64,000 nucleotides of DNA from the NCBI RefSeq assembly GCF_000143415.4, contig NW_003314390.1, positions 272,973-336,972 on the forward strand, given 5' to 3'. The notes below the pieces were generated by a model. It saw only the letters and a program-made list of their open reading frames with translations, was not told the origin of the DNA and made no database searches. The translations under genes were made by a program, and so were the position numbers. Numbering within the stretch: the stretch's first letter is position 1; every line of letters begins with the position of its first letter. The DNA comes from Selaginella moellendorffii. Taxonomy: Eukaryota; Streptophyta; Lycopodiopsida; Selaginellales; Selaginellaceae. Shown here in pieces: positions 1-12,129 of the stretch.

Positions 1-543
1 CTTCGGAGGTACGGCAATGGCGTGAAGAAGCGGCTAGTTGACGAGACGCTCTTGATCGATGAAACCGAAGCGCTTTGCTCTTTTCGTTTCTGGTGGAGGG
101 TTTGGACACTGCTATTGCTTCTGTGGAAAACGTTATTGATTGAAGGAGCAGTAGCAGGAGGAGTTCCACTTCTTCGGCCGAGAAGCTGGACCCTGTGGAC
201 AGACCGGCTTTTGTCAGAACTCGGATGAGGTACGAGGGTATGGTAGAAATGCATTTTAAATTTGGAAATGTTGCATGGTATCTTGATTGTCTATATACAA
301 CTTTTGTTCACTAGCGTACATGGAGCTTCTGTATCTGTGGGAAATCTTCTTCCATCTCAATCTCCAAAGTCTTCTTTGTGTGCAAAGCATGGAAATTCTA
401 TTATCTCTCCAGGTTTTTATGGCAATCAGCCACGGAAATTAAATATTAGATATGATGTCATATGGCGTTCATTGCCTGTTGTCGCATCAAATGGATTGAT
501 TGTCAGATGTCTGAATTCTGATCCATTCGTATTCGTTACTTAA
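1..543. other. Left edge, no gene supported
   Basis: No gene is supported here. Two short open frames exist on the plus strand (about 22-228 and 268-543), the first without an ATG. They encode Trp/Leu-rich and mixed sequence that matches no family I recognise. They could be the 3' part of a gene that starts left of the window or chance frames. Confidence 0.3.
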
Positions 544-600
544 TTTGTTGGAAAGACTTTGCGCTAGTTAGTCAACCAGCGCAAAGTCTTCCCCAACAAA
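544..600. repeat. Near-perfect inverted repeat (hairpin)
   Basis: The left arm is at 544-565 and the right arm at 578-600. They are reverse complements over about 21 bp with one small internal mismatch (one A against two G). A 12-nt loop (566-577) separates them and can itself form three more pairs. The transcript would fold into a strong stem-loop. No transposase or target-site duplication is visible, so the origin is open: a miniature inverted-repeat remnant, a small-RNA foldback, or part of a retroelement. Confidence 0.8.
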
Positions 601-859
601 GAAAGTAACAAAGAAGAGTTTATATCACATGGAATTACATGCTGTGGGTTTATCAATTTGAGGATGCTTTAGGTGATGAAAAAGAATCTGGGGTGGAACT
701 TGGCTATAAAACTACCAGTGCTGGACCTTCTGACATGCACACCCTATATATATGGGATGTCAAATGTGAACCTTGGAGACTAGTGGCAAAGTGATGAATG
801 GCTTAGACATTTCAAAACACTCTGATATTACATTGAAGCATTTGTGTGAGGGATATTGT

Positions 860-1620
860 TCATTTCATTGGTATTAGAGCCATGTCATCCCACATGAAAT
901 AGCCATTGATAGCAACTGCAAGAAGCTAAACAAACCTTATATGAAGGAAGTCCAAAGAAATATGGCCATGGAAAATCACAATAAATAACCATGAAAGAAA
1001 GAAAGCAATATGGCCTTATTGCATGATAATAAACAAGAGAATGAAAATAGAGGAATAATTCAAATTATATGATATGGGAATGTTAATACTGTCAATTATA
1101 GAAACAAGAGAATGAAAATAGAGTAACAATTCAATTCAAATTATATGGACAACATAAGTCACAATTGAAAATTGGAAACATGGGCCTAGAAGTCAAACTT
1201 AAATACAATGAAATTATAAATACAAAATACTGTTTATTTCATTGGTATTAGAGAGGTTCAAGTCTAGTTCTGAAATAATATCATAAAATCTTCTTATATT
1301 TAAAGATTTTCTAGGATGAAGGACCTCACCAGTTGGTTAGGATCATTACCAATTGTATTGGTATAGTATTATGTATTTTACTTAAATATTACCTTTTTAA
1401 ATGGCCTTGAATAATAGTTTATGATGTTTGACTGGAAAATCATCTACAGAAATTTATGGCGTGACTAAAGGACTTCTGTAATATGATATGTTTCTTATCC
1501 TCTGGGGTATAATGCCATGTTTCCTCCATTATTTTCTTCTAACCTGATATGGTTTAAGGGTTATAAAGAAGACTTCATAAATTTCTTCATAGTGGTATCA
1601 AACAAATTGCCACTTTTTAA
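860..1620. repeat. Decayed retroelement-like repeats
   Basis: Two copies of a tRNA-iMet-like primer-binding motif occur: ATTGGTATTAGAG at 867-879 and again at 1241-1253, each preceded by a TTCATTT tract. A weaker version (GTGGTATCAAAC) lies near 1592. A second pair of direct repeats, around AAACAAGAGAATGAAAATAGAG, lies at about 1032 and 1102. Copia-type elements often carry TGGTATCAGAGC next to the 5' LTR, so this looks like degraded LTR-element DNA. No coding domain survives. Confidence 0.4.
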
Positions 1621-1696
1621 GTTTGATTGATCTATCCTATGATAACACTACAAACTACCTTGGGTGGTTTAGGTGGGCTAACCACAACAAGGAAGA

Positions 1697-3559
1697 TTAG
1701 GACCGCTTGGCACAGCGGTGAAAGAAGCCAGGCATGAAGGCCTCACAGCCGACACCATCTAGTACCAACACCTGCCGTCCTAGGAGCTGCTGCTCTTCGA
1801 AGAAAGCGTCCAATAAATCCGCCTCAAAACTATGGTATGGCACCAAAATGATGTACACCTTTTCCCTGCCGAACACTTTCAGTGCCTCATCGAAAGCCTC
1901 GTCGCACCACTTCTTCATCTCGGGTACTGTGACTTTCTCCTGACCCTTACATTGAATCCAGAGCTCTAGTGTGCCAAATGCCTCGACTCCAACCTCTACA
2001 TTCCTGCCTCGTAGGAAAAGCCTTCCGTCAACAATGGGGCACGATCCCATGGTCTTCATCACGATGCCATGAGCAGGAAGAAAGATTGTCCTCGGGGGAC
2101 AGTGACTTCCGGCAGCTACAAGCCTTGTACTGGTGTCACCCTTTCTAGCAAAATGGCGTGCCGCCTGACCTGGTCTGAGAAACTGAAACACCTCATCCTC
2201 TCGCGATACCCTTTCGGGAACCCGAACCTCAAACGGGCTGGCACAGATGCAGCCCGGAAACAGGTCGTCAAGCTTCACCGTCTTCCCTCTTGCAAGACAC
2301 AGCCTCACGTAAAGCATCTCCAAGCATGCCCGCTCCAGCGTTTCACTTTGTACCAGATCCGGCCGCAGCTCCACTAGAGGCTGGTGCAGCCTGAGACGGT
2401 GGCCAAGATGGTGCAGTAGCACGTTTGGAGCCTCAAAGACAATCTTCCCTGCTTCTTCCTTCCAGCAAAAGTACCCCCGAATACTTTCTTCCACGGCCAG
2501 CTCGGAGTCGTCAACACTCCCTTGTATAAGACAGTATCTAAAAGCATCTTTTAGTTGCTCCAGGTTGGAGCCTCCGAATTCTATGGCATCTCCTGCCCAG
2601 CACTCCATGGACGTGATCATGCTCCTCCTGGCCTCGTCGATCATTTGCAGGTCATCCAAGCCTATATCCCCAAGTGCGTTTCTCAGGCCCGCTGAAACCC
2701 ATTCCAAAAACCTGGGAACTCCAAGACAGTCTTGAAGCAGCACCCCAAATTGTTCGTGCTCCATCAGATTGCTGGAACCTGCGCCCTGCTCGACCACCTC
2801 CCTAGAGTCTTGCAGAGACAAACCTGTCAAGCGGTGGGCGATCTTAGGCCATTTGCACGCACCAAAAGTACCAACTTCTGGAACCCTGCACCCTGCTAAA
2901 CAAGGAATCAGGATAAGACCCCCTGCCTCCTGCTTGCAGGTGTTCCTCATGAAACGGCCAACTCCATCGCACATCTCCTTGAGGAACACTCTCACCCTTG
3001 TGCCTAGCTGCGCTGCTAGGAGCTGCATCTCGTCTAGAAGAAGATACAAGAGCACCACTCCCGGCTTTCCCTGCTTAAGAAACTCGCATACCTTGCCCAT
3101 GGCCTTTGCAAAGGATGGGAAGCTGCTGATAGAGCCCTGCGTCTCTGCGTCGAGCTTGAAAAACGGCAGCCCGTGCAACAGCTCCGAAAGGATTGTTACC
3201 TCGAGGAACTTGGAGCCATCCATTGCAATATCCGGGCTAGGCATGTGGGAATGCTCGGAGCCTCGGCCGTTGAATGTCACAAAAATCTGATGCACGGCAC
3301 CCGCATCGTAGAGGCTTTTCAGCTGGAAATCCGCTGGCGTGCAGCACAGGCGCACCTGTTCCCTGATTTCCTGCAAGCACCGTGTCTTGCCGATGCCTGA
3401 TCCGCCCTCAAACGTGATGAAGCGAACAGAATTCTCGTCGTCCCCCTCACAGTAGGCCGCGACAAGAGCTTTCACTGTCGCTTTCACGTCCTTCATCAGC
3501 CCTCCTCGGCCGATCAGCGGAACAGGCCGCCGCCTCTTCCTCCCGACCTCTGCTGCCAT
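1697..3559 (-). CDS. Crinkler/RHS-like P-loop NTPase with Mrr-like nuclease motif
   Basis: This is a single uninterrupted 620-codon frame with an ATG at 3559, whereas most genes in the window are cut by many introns. Residues 6-12 form a basic, NLS-like patch (GRKRRRP). A Walker A loop (GGSGIGKT) lies at about 52-59 and a Walker B strand ending LLLDEMQ at about 172-179. The last ~120 residues carry a WIQCKG motif (about 534-539), like the QxK active-site strand of Mrr/PD-(D/E)xK nucleases, with an upstream acidic strand and a following YIILVPY core strand. This NTPase-plus-restriction-nuclease layout is the one described for CR (Crinkler-RHS) proteins of oomycetes, trypanosomes and some free-living eukaryotes. 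I see no LxLFLAK-type N-terminal secretion header. An AAACCCTA element lies just upstream (3568-3577). Alternatives are another STAND-like NTPase or a domesticated mobile-element protein. Family assignment comes from motifs only. Confidence 0.6.
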   Translation of the reverse strand: MAAEVGRKRRRPVPLIGRGGLMKDVKATVKALVAAYCEGDDENSVRFITFEGGSGIGKTRCLQEIREQVRLCCTPADFQLKSLYDAGAVHQIFVTFNGRGSEHSHMPSPDIAMDGSKFLEVTILSELLHGLPFFKLDAETQGSISSFPSFAKAMGKVCEFLKQGKPGVVLLYLLLDEMQLLAAQLGTRVRVFLKEMCDGVGRFMRNTCKQEAGGLILIPCLAGCRVPEVGTFGACKWPKIAHRLTGLSLQDSREVVEQGAGSSNLMEHEQFGVLLQDCLGVPRFLEWVSAGLRNALGDIGLDDLQMIDEARRSMITSMECWAGDAIEFGGSNLEQLKDAFRYCLIQGSVDDSELAVEESIRGYFCWKEEAGKIVFEAPNVLLHHLGHRLRLHQPLVELRPDLVQSETLERACLEMLYVRLCLARGKTVKLDDLFPGCICASPFEVRVPERVSREDEVFQFLRPGQAARHFARKGDTSTRLVAAGSHCPPRTIFLPAHGIVMKTMGSCPIVDGRLFLRGRNVEVGVEAFGTLELWIQCKGQEKVTVPEMKKWCDEAFDEALKVFGREKVYIILVPYHSFEADLLDAFFEEQQLLGRQVLVLDGVGCEAFMPGFFHRCAKRS

Positions 3560-3599
3560 TGCTTCTGAAAACCCTAGCTTCTAGAACCTAATCTCAATT

Positions 3600-4070
3600 T
3601 GCTCTGATCCAATGGTCCAGACTTTTAAACAGCTAGATCGACGGCTCTGACAGTCGTTAGTATCCTTAAGCTCTTGTTATAAGTTGGCAAAAGGCACAAT
3701 GAAAATTTTATTCTAAGTATATTCTTTAAGATGCCAGATAAAAGGTACCCACTAGCAATGCCCACCTGAGAGAACTCATGAGCAAAAGGTCAATTGGGCT
3801 GAGACAATGGACAAACTTACTTTTGCATAACTGAGAAGTTGTCAAAGTGTTACTTGCCAAATTTGTTAAGCCAGCCAAATCCCATTGTAGTGCATTTAAA
3901 TTTTTTTAAGCCTGATGCATTATAAAATAGAATTTTGGTATACACTCAATATCCCTTAACTTTTTATATCAAATTCTTACATGCAAAATAGTATTAAATA
4001 GTGTTTAACACAATTTTGGCATAGTGCCTAACATGAGGGGAGTTATATACCATTTTGTTTGTAGTGAGGA
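3600..4070. other. Intergenic AT-rich DNA
   Basis: No gene or clear signal is visible. It holds the upstream region of the minus-strand NTPase gene and then AT-rich DNA up to the peroxidase relic. Confidence 0.5.
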
Positions 4071-4075
4071 TACAA

Positions 4076-4765
4076 CGTGATTGGAAACATCAAGGCTTTA
4101 GTAGAGGCAAAATGCCCACACACTGTCTCATCCGCTGTTAGCGTGCTCGTCACTCGAGAGTGCGTCACTGTGGTAATGACAGTAGTTATACTACATAGTA
4201 TGAACTAATTCTACATTGCCCAGCTGAATGGACCAACGTGGACCGTTACCTTTGGGCAGCGAGACAGCCTCATGGCAAACCAGACGGCTGTAAATGCAGA
4301 ACTTCCACCTTTCCGTGCTCATCGCCAGCTTTCAAAGCCATGGCCTCTCCATACAAGATCTAGTTGCTCTCACACTCTGGGCCAAGGCCAATGTGGGAAC
4401 TTCAAATCTCACCTCTATGGTCCATTGCTGAGCTCTTCACCAGATTATATGAACCCTTACTACAACCAATCGCTCAGGAGCCAGTGTCCCTGCAGTGGTA
4501 CCTTTCTCCTCTAGATTTGCAAACTCTAGTGGTGTTTGACAACAAGTACTACAAGGACTTGATAAATTTCAGTAGACTGTTCCACTCTGACCAGACACTG
4601 TGGAGTGGTGGCGATTGGACAGTTGCGCAGCTGGTGCACACTTATGCCATGGATCAAGCGCGATTTTTCCAGGACTTTGCGACTGGAATGATCAATATGG
4701 GGAACCTCAAGCCGCTCTTAGCTCCAAATGGACAGATTCGTCAATACTGTGGCAAAGTGAACTAG
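4076..4765 (+). pseudogene. Class III peroxidase pseudogene
   Basis: This is a degenerate copy of the neighbouring peroxidase on the opposite strand. An exon-2 remnant at about 4079-4180 reads IKALVEAKCPHTVSS and so on, but key residues are changed (for example ARD to TRE). An exon-3-like stretch starts at about 4222 (LNGPTWTVTFGQRDSL) and needs three frame changes: near 4315, near 4367 (where the segment before the proximal-histidine motif has lost about 10 bp), and near 4500. The C-terminal part is intact in one frame (FDNKYY, SDQTLWSGG, FFQDFA) and ends in a TAG at 4763-4765. The N-terminal exon with the distal Arg/His is not found. It cannot encode an active enzyme. Confidence 0.85.
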
Positions 4766-4831
4766 ATTTTTTCAATATATAAAAATTATCCCTTGGTTCC
4801 AAGGTGTTTATCAAGTATACTTCTTCTCAAG

Positions 4832-5919
<1,088 letters not shown>

Positions 5920-5924
5920 TCACT

Positions 5925-7200
5925 CAAAAGGCCTGGCCTTTGAAACGTTTGGAAGGGTTGGATTTATAGATAGAGCCTCGCCGTATCTAGCACGGGTGCC
6001 ACGGTGGTGAATGATATTAAACACAACTCGAGCTGGTGTATTTTGACAAGCTTTTTGTTCTGTAATGGAATAAGTCGTATCCATTTCATGTGGTTTGTTT
6101 GTATGAAAGTCGGCGGTGGCACACAAGTTCAAACATTTCACCCTCAAAAGAACCATATCTCAAATCTCACAAGAGATGATCAAGCTTGTCATGAAGTCAA
6201 GTACTGCTCAAATGCATCCTGTGACTTTGGACAATTTTTCTTGGTGGAGTGTTTTACTGGAATCACTCCCTTTCCGCCACCAAAGCATCCTGCCTGTCAC
6301 ATTTGCCTTTGCTGACTAATTTCGTCTGTTGCAAATAAGACATTAGAACTTTCGAGGAGAAAGCCTCCTCCTCCTAAGTACATTCTGCAAGTAGTGTTTT
6401 CTCTCATCAAACGAGAAAGAGTTTGCCAGCAACTTAGATCCTCTTTAGGATCCTCACTTAAAGAGGAACTTTTGAGACTAAAATTAATAGAAAAATATAA
6501 TATTTCATTTAGATATAGTTTTATAATCTATTTCTACATCATTTAAAAGTTTAAGAGAAAATTAATTTTTCATATTGAAGCTAGTAAGCCTAACACATAA
6601 TAATAATATTTTCGAACTTAATACAGACTTGAAAATAAAATTTAATACGTATTTTATAACAAATTATACTAAATAGTGTAAATTATCATTTTATTATATA
6701 AATGTGCATATTTTAAAAACTATGTATTTCTGTAAATCTATAATAAAAAATAGATTTTGTCCTTATTGTCTCTTCAAAATTACATTTTTATAACGAAGCA
6801 ACTTTTATAGCATCTTTCTTCATCTAGCCACACCATGTGATAAACCCTAATATTTATATTTATTATTTATATTTGTTTTCTACTATGAATACTCAGGATA
6901 TAGGAATAACAATTGCAGTTGCCACTGTTCGAGTGGGTGAAATTAATTTTCTCTTCATTCTATTATGTAACATATCAATAGAAGACCCTTTTTCCATGTA
7001 TCTTCCTTCCTTGAATACTAATGTTTTTGAAGACTACTTTATAGTGTGTATCAAATCTAATAGACAAGCTTTGTATAGACTTATCTTCCCTTTCCCTACC
7101 TTAGAGGAATGCTAACTCTAGTGCTTGACCTTTTCATACTCCTCGCTCGTCTCTTCCAGGGGTTGGAATAACGCTATAGGACTCTGGTCCTGTTGTGTTG
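5925..7200. other. AT-rich intergenic DNA
   Basis: The first ~100 bp hold the leader and promoter side of the peroxidase gene. Beyond that, several short frames on both strands have no recognisable motif. From about 6470 the DNA is strongly AT-rich with no coding signature. Confidence 0.5.
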
Positions 7201-7224
7201 GTCTCCAGGATTATTAATTAGGGT

Positions 7225-9610
7225 TTACACCCCTACTTATATACAAGAATGGATGGACCAGATTCAGTCCCAAATGGACAGTTCATATGCTATAGTACTA
7301 TAATTAGTGTATTACTTAGCTAGAGTAATATATATATACATATATATACATATTTGTATTTAAAAACTTTACACCATCCTCCCCTTTGGAAGATGAAAAA
7401 GGTGATAGTAATAAATTAGGTAGAATATCTAAAGTTTTTGTTGGACAATTGTAAACTACCACAAGAATCTAAAACTCCCATAAAACCACTAACAAAGTTG
7501 CTAACAACTATGACTGAAATAAAACTTGAAGCCATGGTATAAGCATTAGTCAACTATGGAATCTTGATGAACCAGTTGTAACTTCATATACTACTGCCAA
7601 ATGCTTAAACCACCTTGAAGCCATAACTTTAAACAAAAGCAAGGGACTTCGAGAGCCACTATAGTCCATGAAATATTATTACAACAAATAATATATCTTG
7701 TATTTAAGTTTGTTTGTTGATAATTCTCCGAGACCACTATTAATTCGAACTCACAACCATAAGTAGAATCAGCCTCATCTTCTAACTCACAACTATAAAT
7801 AGAACCTACCTTTTTATCTTTGTTTAACACTGCATATGGAAAATCGGACTCACTCCATTTGTCTTCCACATCCTCTTTATCCCTTCTTTGATGGAAAAAA
7901 AAAGTTTTAAAACACTAGCTTTATTCAAACTTGCTACACTTATCCTTACTTCACCATTTATATTTAGCCTCACTCCACTATTACATTTGTTCAGCTTCAC
8001 TCTATCTAGGTTAGATGTTCCGTTCGAACTTGTTATGCTCATCTTCACTTTACAATCTATATCATTTATCCTCACTCCACTACAGTATTTGCTTATCCTC
8101 ATTCCATTGTCGGAGCTAGACTCTCATGCGTCCCCTCTACCCCCTCCTTTGAAGAATTTTTTTTTGAAGTGTTAAGGCAAAAAGGAAAAAAGGAAAAAAT
8201 GAGAAAAATTAAGGAAAAATAATTGTAGAAGAAGAAAAAATGGATAAAGAAGCATTAGAATAGGAATTTGTAGTAGTTGGGAATGCAGAAATGGGGAAAT
8301 TAAAAGGACATGTGCTTAAAGTTTGGAAAATAGAAGACTTCTTATCATAAAATATTTCACCCACTATAAGCAAAAGATTCACACCGCTCAACCTCCTTAA
8401 CACATAACTCAACATTTAAAATGGGAAAATCAATAATAATGTCCACACTCTTAAAGCAATACATAAACTCATTAACAATAACGATAAAGTAAAGGCTTTT
8501 ATTAGCACTCACAACTAGGGACATTCATTGAACTTAAAGCTTTGACCAAAGTGAGTCAACCCTTGGAATAGGGGAATATTTAATACTAGAACTAATTAAT
8601 GACTTTGTTAACGAAACAAAAGCAAGATTCTTAACTTCATGCATATAATTAACATTCAAATTAATATGAGGAGGACAGAAAACACTCAACTCATCATTGA
8701 ACTGAAAATGAAAATCATAAGAGTCAGAAATGAATAATGTGCTAGGAAAAGAAGATGTTGCAAACAAAGAAGGAACACTAGCAACATGAAAAAATGGCCT
8801 AAGCTGAGAAATAAGAAAGGATTGGGAAAGAGCAAAAGATAAGGGGAAAAGATCAGATGGCATTTTGAAGGATTGACACCTATCTTGTGAAATCTTCATT
8901 TCATTTCCAAAGTTATTTTCATAATAATTAAGTTCCTCATCATAATCTGAAATCCATTTAAGATCGTAAACATTGTTTTCCCATAAACTTGATCCTCAAA
9001 TATTCTAGACTACATCATATATAACTCGCTAATCGGTGTCATGATCATACTTCACATCAATGGGAGATGGCAAAACATCAAAAATAGGACAATCGATGTA
9101 ATCACATCCTACAGAAGTTGGAGATGGCAATACACCAAAGATTGGGTGTAACACTAATATAATTATATCTCACAACACCAAAAATTCAATTTAATAGAGT
9201 AACATTAGTAGCCTCAAATAACATATTCCTTGATTGATGACGATATAGCATGGTAGGAGAAGAGAATGCAATGAAGATTAAAATAAAGAATAAATCTAAG
9301 CACAATAATAGGTAAAATTCTAGATTTTACAAAAAGCTAATATAGACCTAAATCTAAAAAAGAATGAAGAAATAAGAACAAAAAGCATAATCCCAAATAC
9401 TAAAGCAAAGTATTGTTAAAAAAGCTTTGCTTTTTAGGGAAAAATTGTAGTATCCCTCACTAGTGGGTTTAGACCTTTACTTATATACAAAAATGGATAG
9501 ACCAGATTTAGTCTCAAATGGATGGTCTATATGCTATAGTACTATAATTAATATATTACTTAGTCAGGGTAATACATACATACATATATACACATGTATT
9601 TATAGTCTAA
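7225..9610. repeat. Pair of direct repeats enclosing AT-rich DNA
   Basis: A block of about 110 bp at about 7228-7340 recurs in the same orientation at about 9470-9580, with roughly 85% identity by eye. Both copies share TTATATACAA, then GGA(T/C)CAGATT(C/T)AGTC-like sequence and CTATAGTACTATAATTA. Both end in TA/CA-rich microsatellite (ATATATACATATATATA). The 2.1 kb between them is AT-rich, with only short frames of unknown type. This is consistent with a non-autonomous LTR element or decayed LTR pair, but element ends and target-site duplications were not found. Confidence 0.45.
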
Positions 9611-10960
9611 TCTTTTTGCTTGTGAATAAAAAACGGACAATAAGGACTCAGGAAACAAGCCACACTCGTGATAGCCTAAACACATGTTCTGGACTTAGTC
9701 ATCTGCTAGCCAAAAATGGCATACACTATATTACAAATGGAGTTAGCATGACTAGCCTACTAAAAAAATTAAGCTCTTCATACAAACTCTTGAATTGAAT
9801 CAACACCAGTTTTGGGCTGATCTCCTAGTGTTCTTTTGCTAACTTTCTCTTGTCTTGCATTTTAGATTCATATTCTTAGCCTACAGTCTTGACAATTGCT
9901 ATGATGAGAAGTCATCCATGATCATATCATTGGCATAATCAAAATCCCTCAAATGCTCTCAATTTCTAAGTTGACAAAGTCGAAGGGGAGTGTGAAGTCC
10001 TTCTCAAGGTGGGGTTGGCATTATCTAGATGTTACCATATAACAAAATAATCTAAAATTGACAATATATGATTTTAAACTATGGTTGTTTGTCTTTGATT
10101 ATTATTTTGACTTATTTTTATTAGTGTAAGGTTTCAAATTCAAGTCACACTCTTGCTCCATCTGGTCAAAAGCTTGATGCTTTTGGTTGATCGTACAAAA
10201 TATATTATGCTGCAACCAAAATAGATCAAATTGAATGTAGTAATCACCTTTCACAACATCAGTGAAAGATGACATTGAAAACTTCATCACAAAGCACTCT
10301 CAATTCTGCAAACTAGTGCAAATTAGATCTCTAATGCATCCTTGCCACTCTTGCTGGCTACAAATGTGACTTGTCAATGGGCTGCACAATCTTCACCTCA
10401 ATTACCACCAATTGTCACTTCCATTGGTTGTAAAGTAAGGCTAAAACTTTCCAAATGCTATTGCTCTCTGAGTAGAACCTAGTGCTGTCTATGTAGGGTC
10501 GTCCACTGCTGCTTTCCACATGCGCATACACTTGAGAATGGAAGCAGGCAAAAGACTTGTGCCACCAGCTCCAGCATCAATTCCAGTGTCGACCTCCCTA
10601 AACTTGTAATTAATACTACTGTCAAGTAAAGGTAAAGGTATAGTACCTCCAATCTCCATTGTTTGTTATTGCCTATAGATTCCACCACATTCATTTTAAC
10701 ATTTGTTGACTCCTTTGTGCTCTGATTGTTTAGCCTTTTGGCAATGAAAACAATTGCCATCCATAATAATATATTTTTAAAAAAAAATTGGTGATACATT
10801 AAACTCAGTTCTACTTTCTAAGATCTTCAGGCTGTTTGTGCTGTGGGTTTTCTCAGGTTGCAGCAAATAGTTGTTGGCTTCTTTGCTCAGCATACTTTTT
10901 CTCACTAGGCTTTGCTTTGGTTGTTTTTCGTTTTCCACCAGGTGGAGATCGAGTATGATG
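9610..10960. other. Intergenic, no gene seen
   Basis: AT-rich DNA with a few frames shorter than 110 codons and no family signature. I see no RNA gene or clear regulatory structure. Confidence 0.4.
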
Positions 10961-11289
10961 TAAAACTCTTTAGCTTCTTTTTCTCAACATCCAAACGACT
11001 CGTTGGCTCGAGCTTTGCTTTCCGGCACATTTGCTGCCGCTTCTACCGTTGAAGGTGTTTAGTCGAGAACCCCAGCCGCTTGAGAGACATGAGGCTTCCT
11101 CAAGGAACACTTGATCCCTGGAATCCAGTGACGAGCTCACGTTCCAGGCTCGAAACACAAACATCCGAAGTTTGGAGGAGCTTGAGAAAGCCCAGGGCGG
11201 TGTGTGATGTTGGCGATCTAGAGCGGCTGCTCCAGCCATCCGTGCTGGAGACTTGTCGAGACTTTGGGAGTTTGCTTGGATAAGAGGAA

Positions 11290-11960
11290 GACGATCAGTA
11301 CACGGTGATGGTGAAGCATCTCATTGTTTTCTGCACCGGGAACTCGGAGTTTTTCCGCGGGTTTTTGGCTGATGCCATCAACTGGAGGCAAGTTTGCAAG
11401 GGTGGTGAAGGATGTTGTCGGCTGTCGCCCAGGAGGGAACGCCATCACCATCCTTGGGAGCCCAAACTTTCGATCCCAGCACCTTGTCCTGCAGCTTCCA
11501 CGGGGAAAAGCTTGTAGAACTGCCCAGCTCTCGCGACCATCCGAGTCCAGCACGTCTGTGTTCGCGGTGCCCTTGAGCTGCGATGGGTCATAAGGATCGA
11601 TGTCCAGCGTCCGGTCCAGTTCGTAGTTTGCATGCTGTGCGCCCGCAAGCTTTGCTCGCAGCCAATGTACTTGTAAAAGGTGGCGTTGGCCGTGACAAAG
11701 ATGTGCCTCGCTCGTCTTTCGCACAAGAAACTGGAGAACGCATCTGGTCTACCTTCGAAATGGCTCCACCTTCGTCGTCTTCCAATGTGATTCCACGGAA
11801 GCATGCTCTTAATCGGAGCCTTGGAGGCCTCGGAGTAGTACAAGAAACCTTTGGTGAGTAGCCTCTCTCCTACTAGGTCGCGCTTTCCCAGCGCATTGCG
11901 AACCCTGGCGACTGCAGATGGATCGCAGGGTTGCTACGAACAAAGACCGCTCGACTCTAG
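11290..11960 (-). pseudogene. Possible frameshifted coding relic
   Basis: Read on the minus strand, a protein-like stretch starts near 11935 (VRNALGKRDLVGERLLTK, then FLYYSEASKAPIKSMLPW). It continues in other frames (EDDEGGAISKVDQM; FVTANATFYKYIGCEQ; YELDRTLDIDPYDPSQLKG), so no single open frame or obvious intron joins the parts. The composition is that of ordinary protein, unlike the AT-rich flanks. I do not recognise the family. It could be a pseudogene or a gene with introns I could not place. Confidence 0.35.
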
Positions 11961-12129
11961 CCCAGAGGCAGACTCACGGGACCGAGATAATCCATGTTCA
12001 CAACAACACCATGAGCTGCAGAGCTTTTCCACAAAAGCAGTAGCCAAAAATTTTATAACTGCAACTTCAACTCCACCTTTCCATCTAAGGCAGTAAGTAT
12101 CAAGCACAGCATCAAGATTCAAGTTCTGG

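Noticed and set aside
7820..8900. Several frames of 90-120 codons inside the direct-repeat pair
   Set aside because: They have no start context, no domain and AT-biased composition; probably chance or degraded element DNA.
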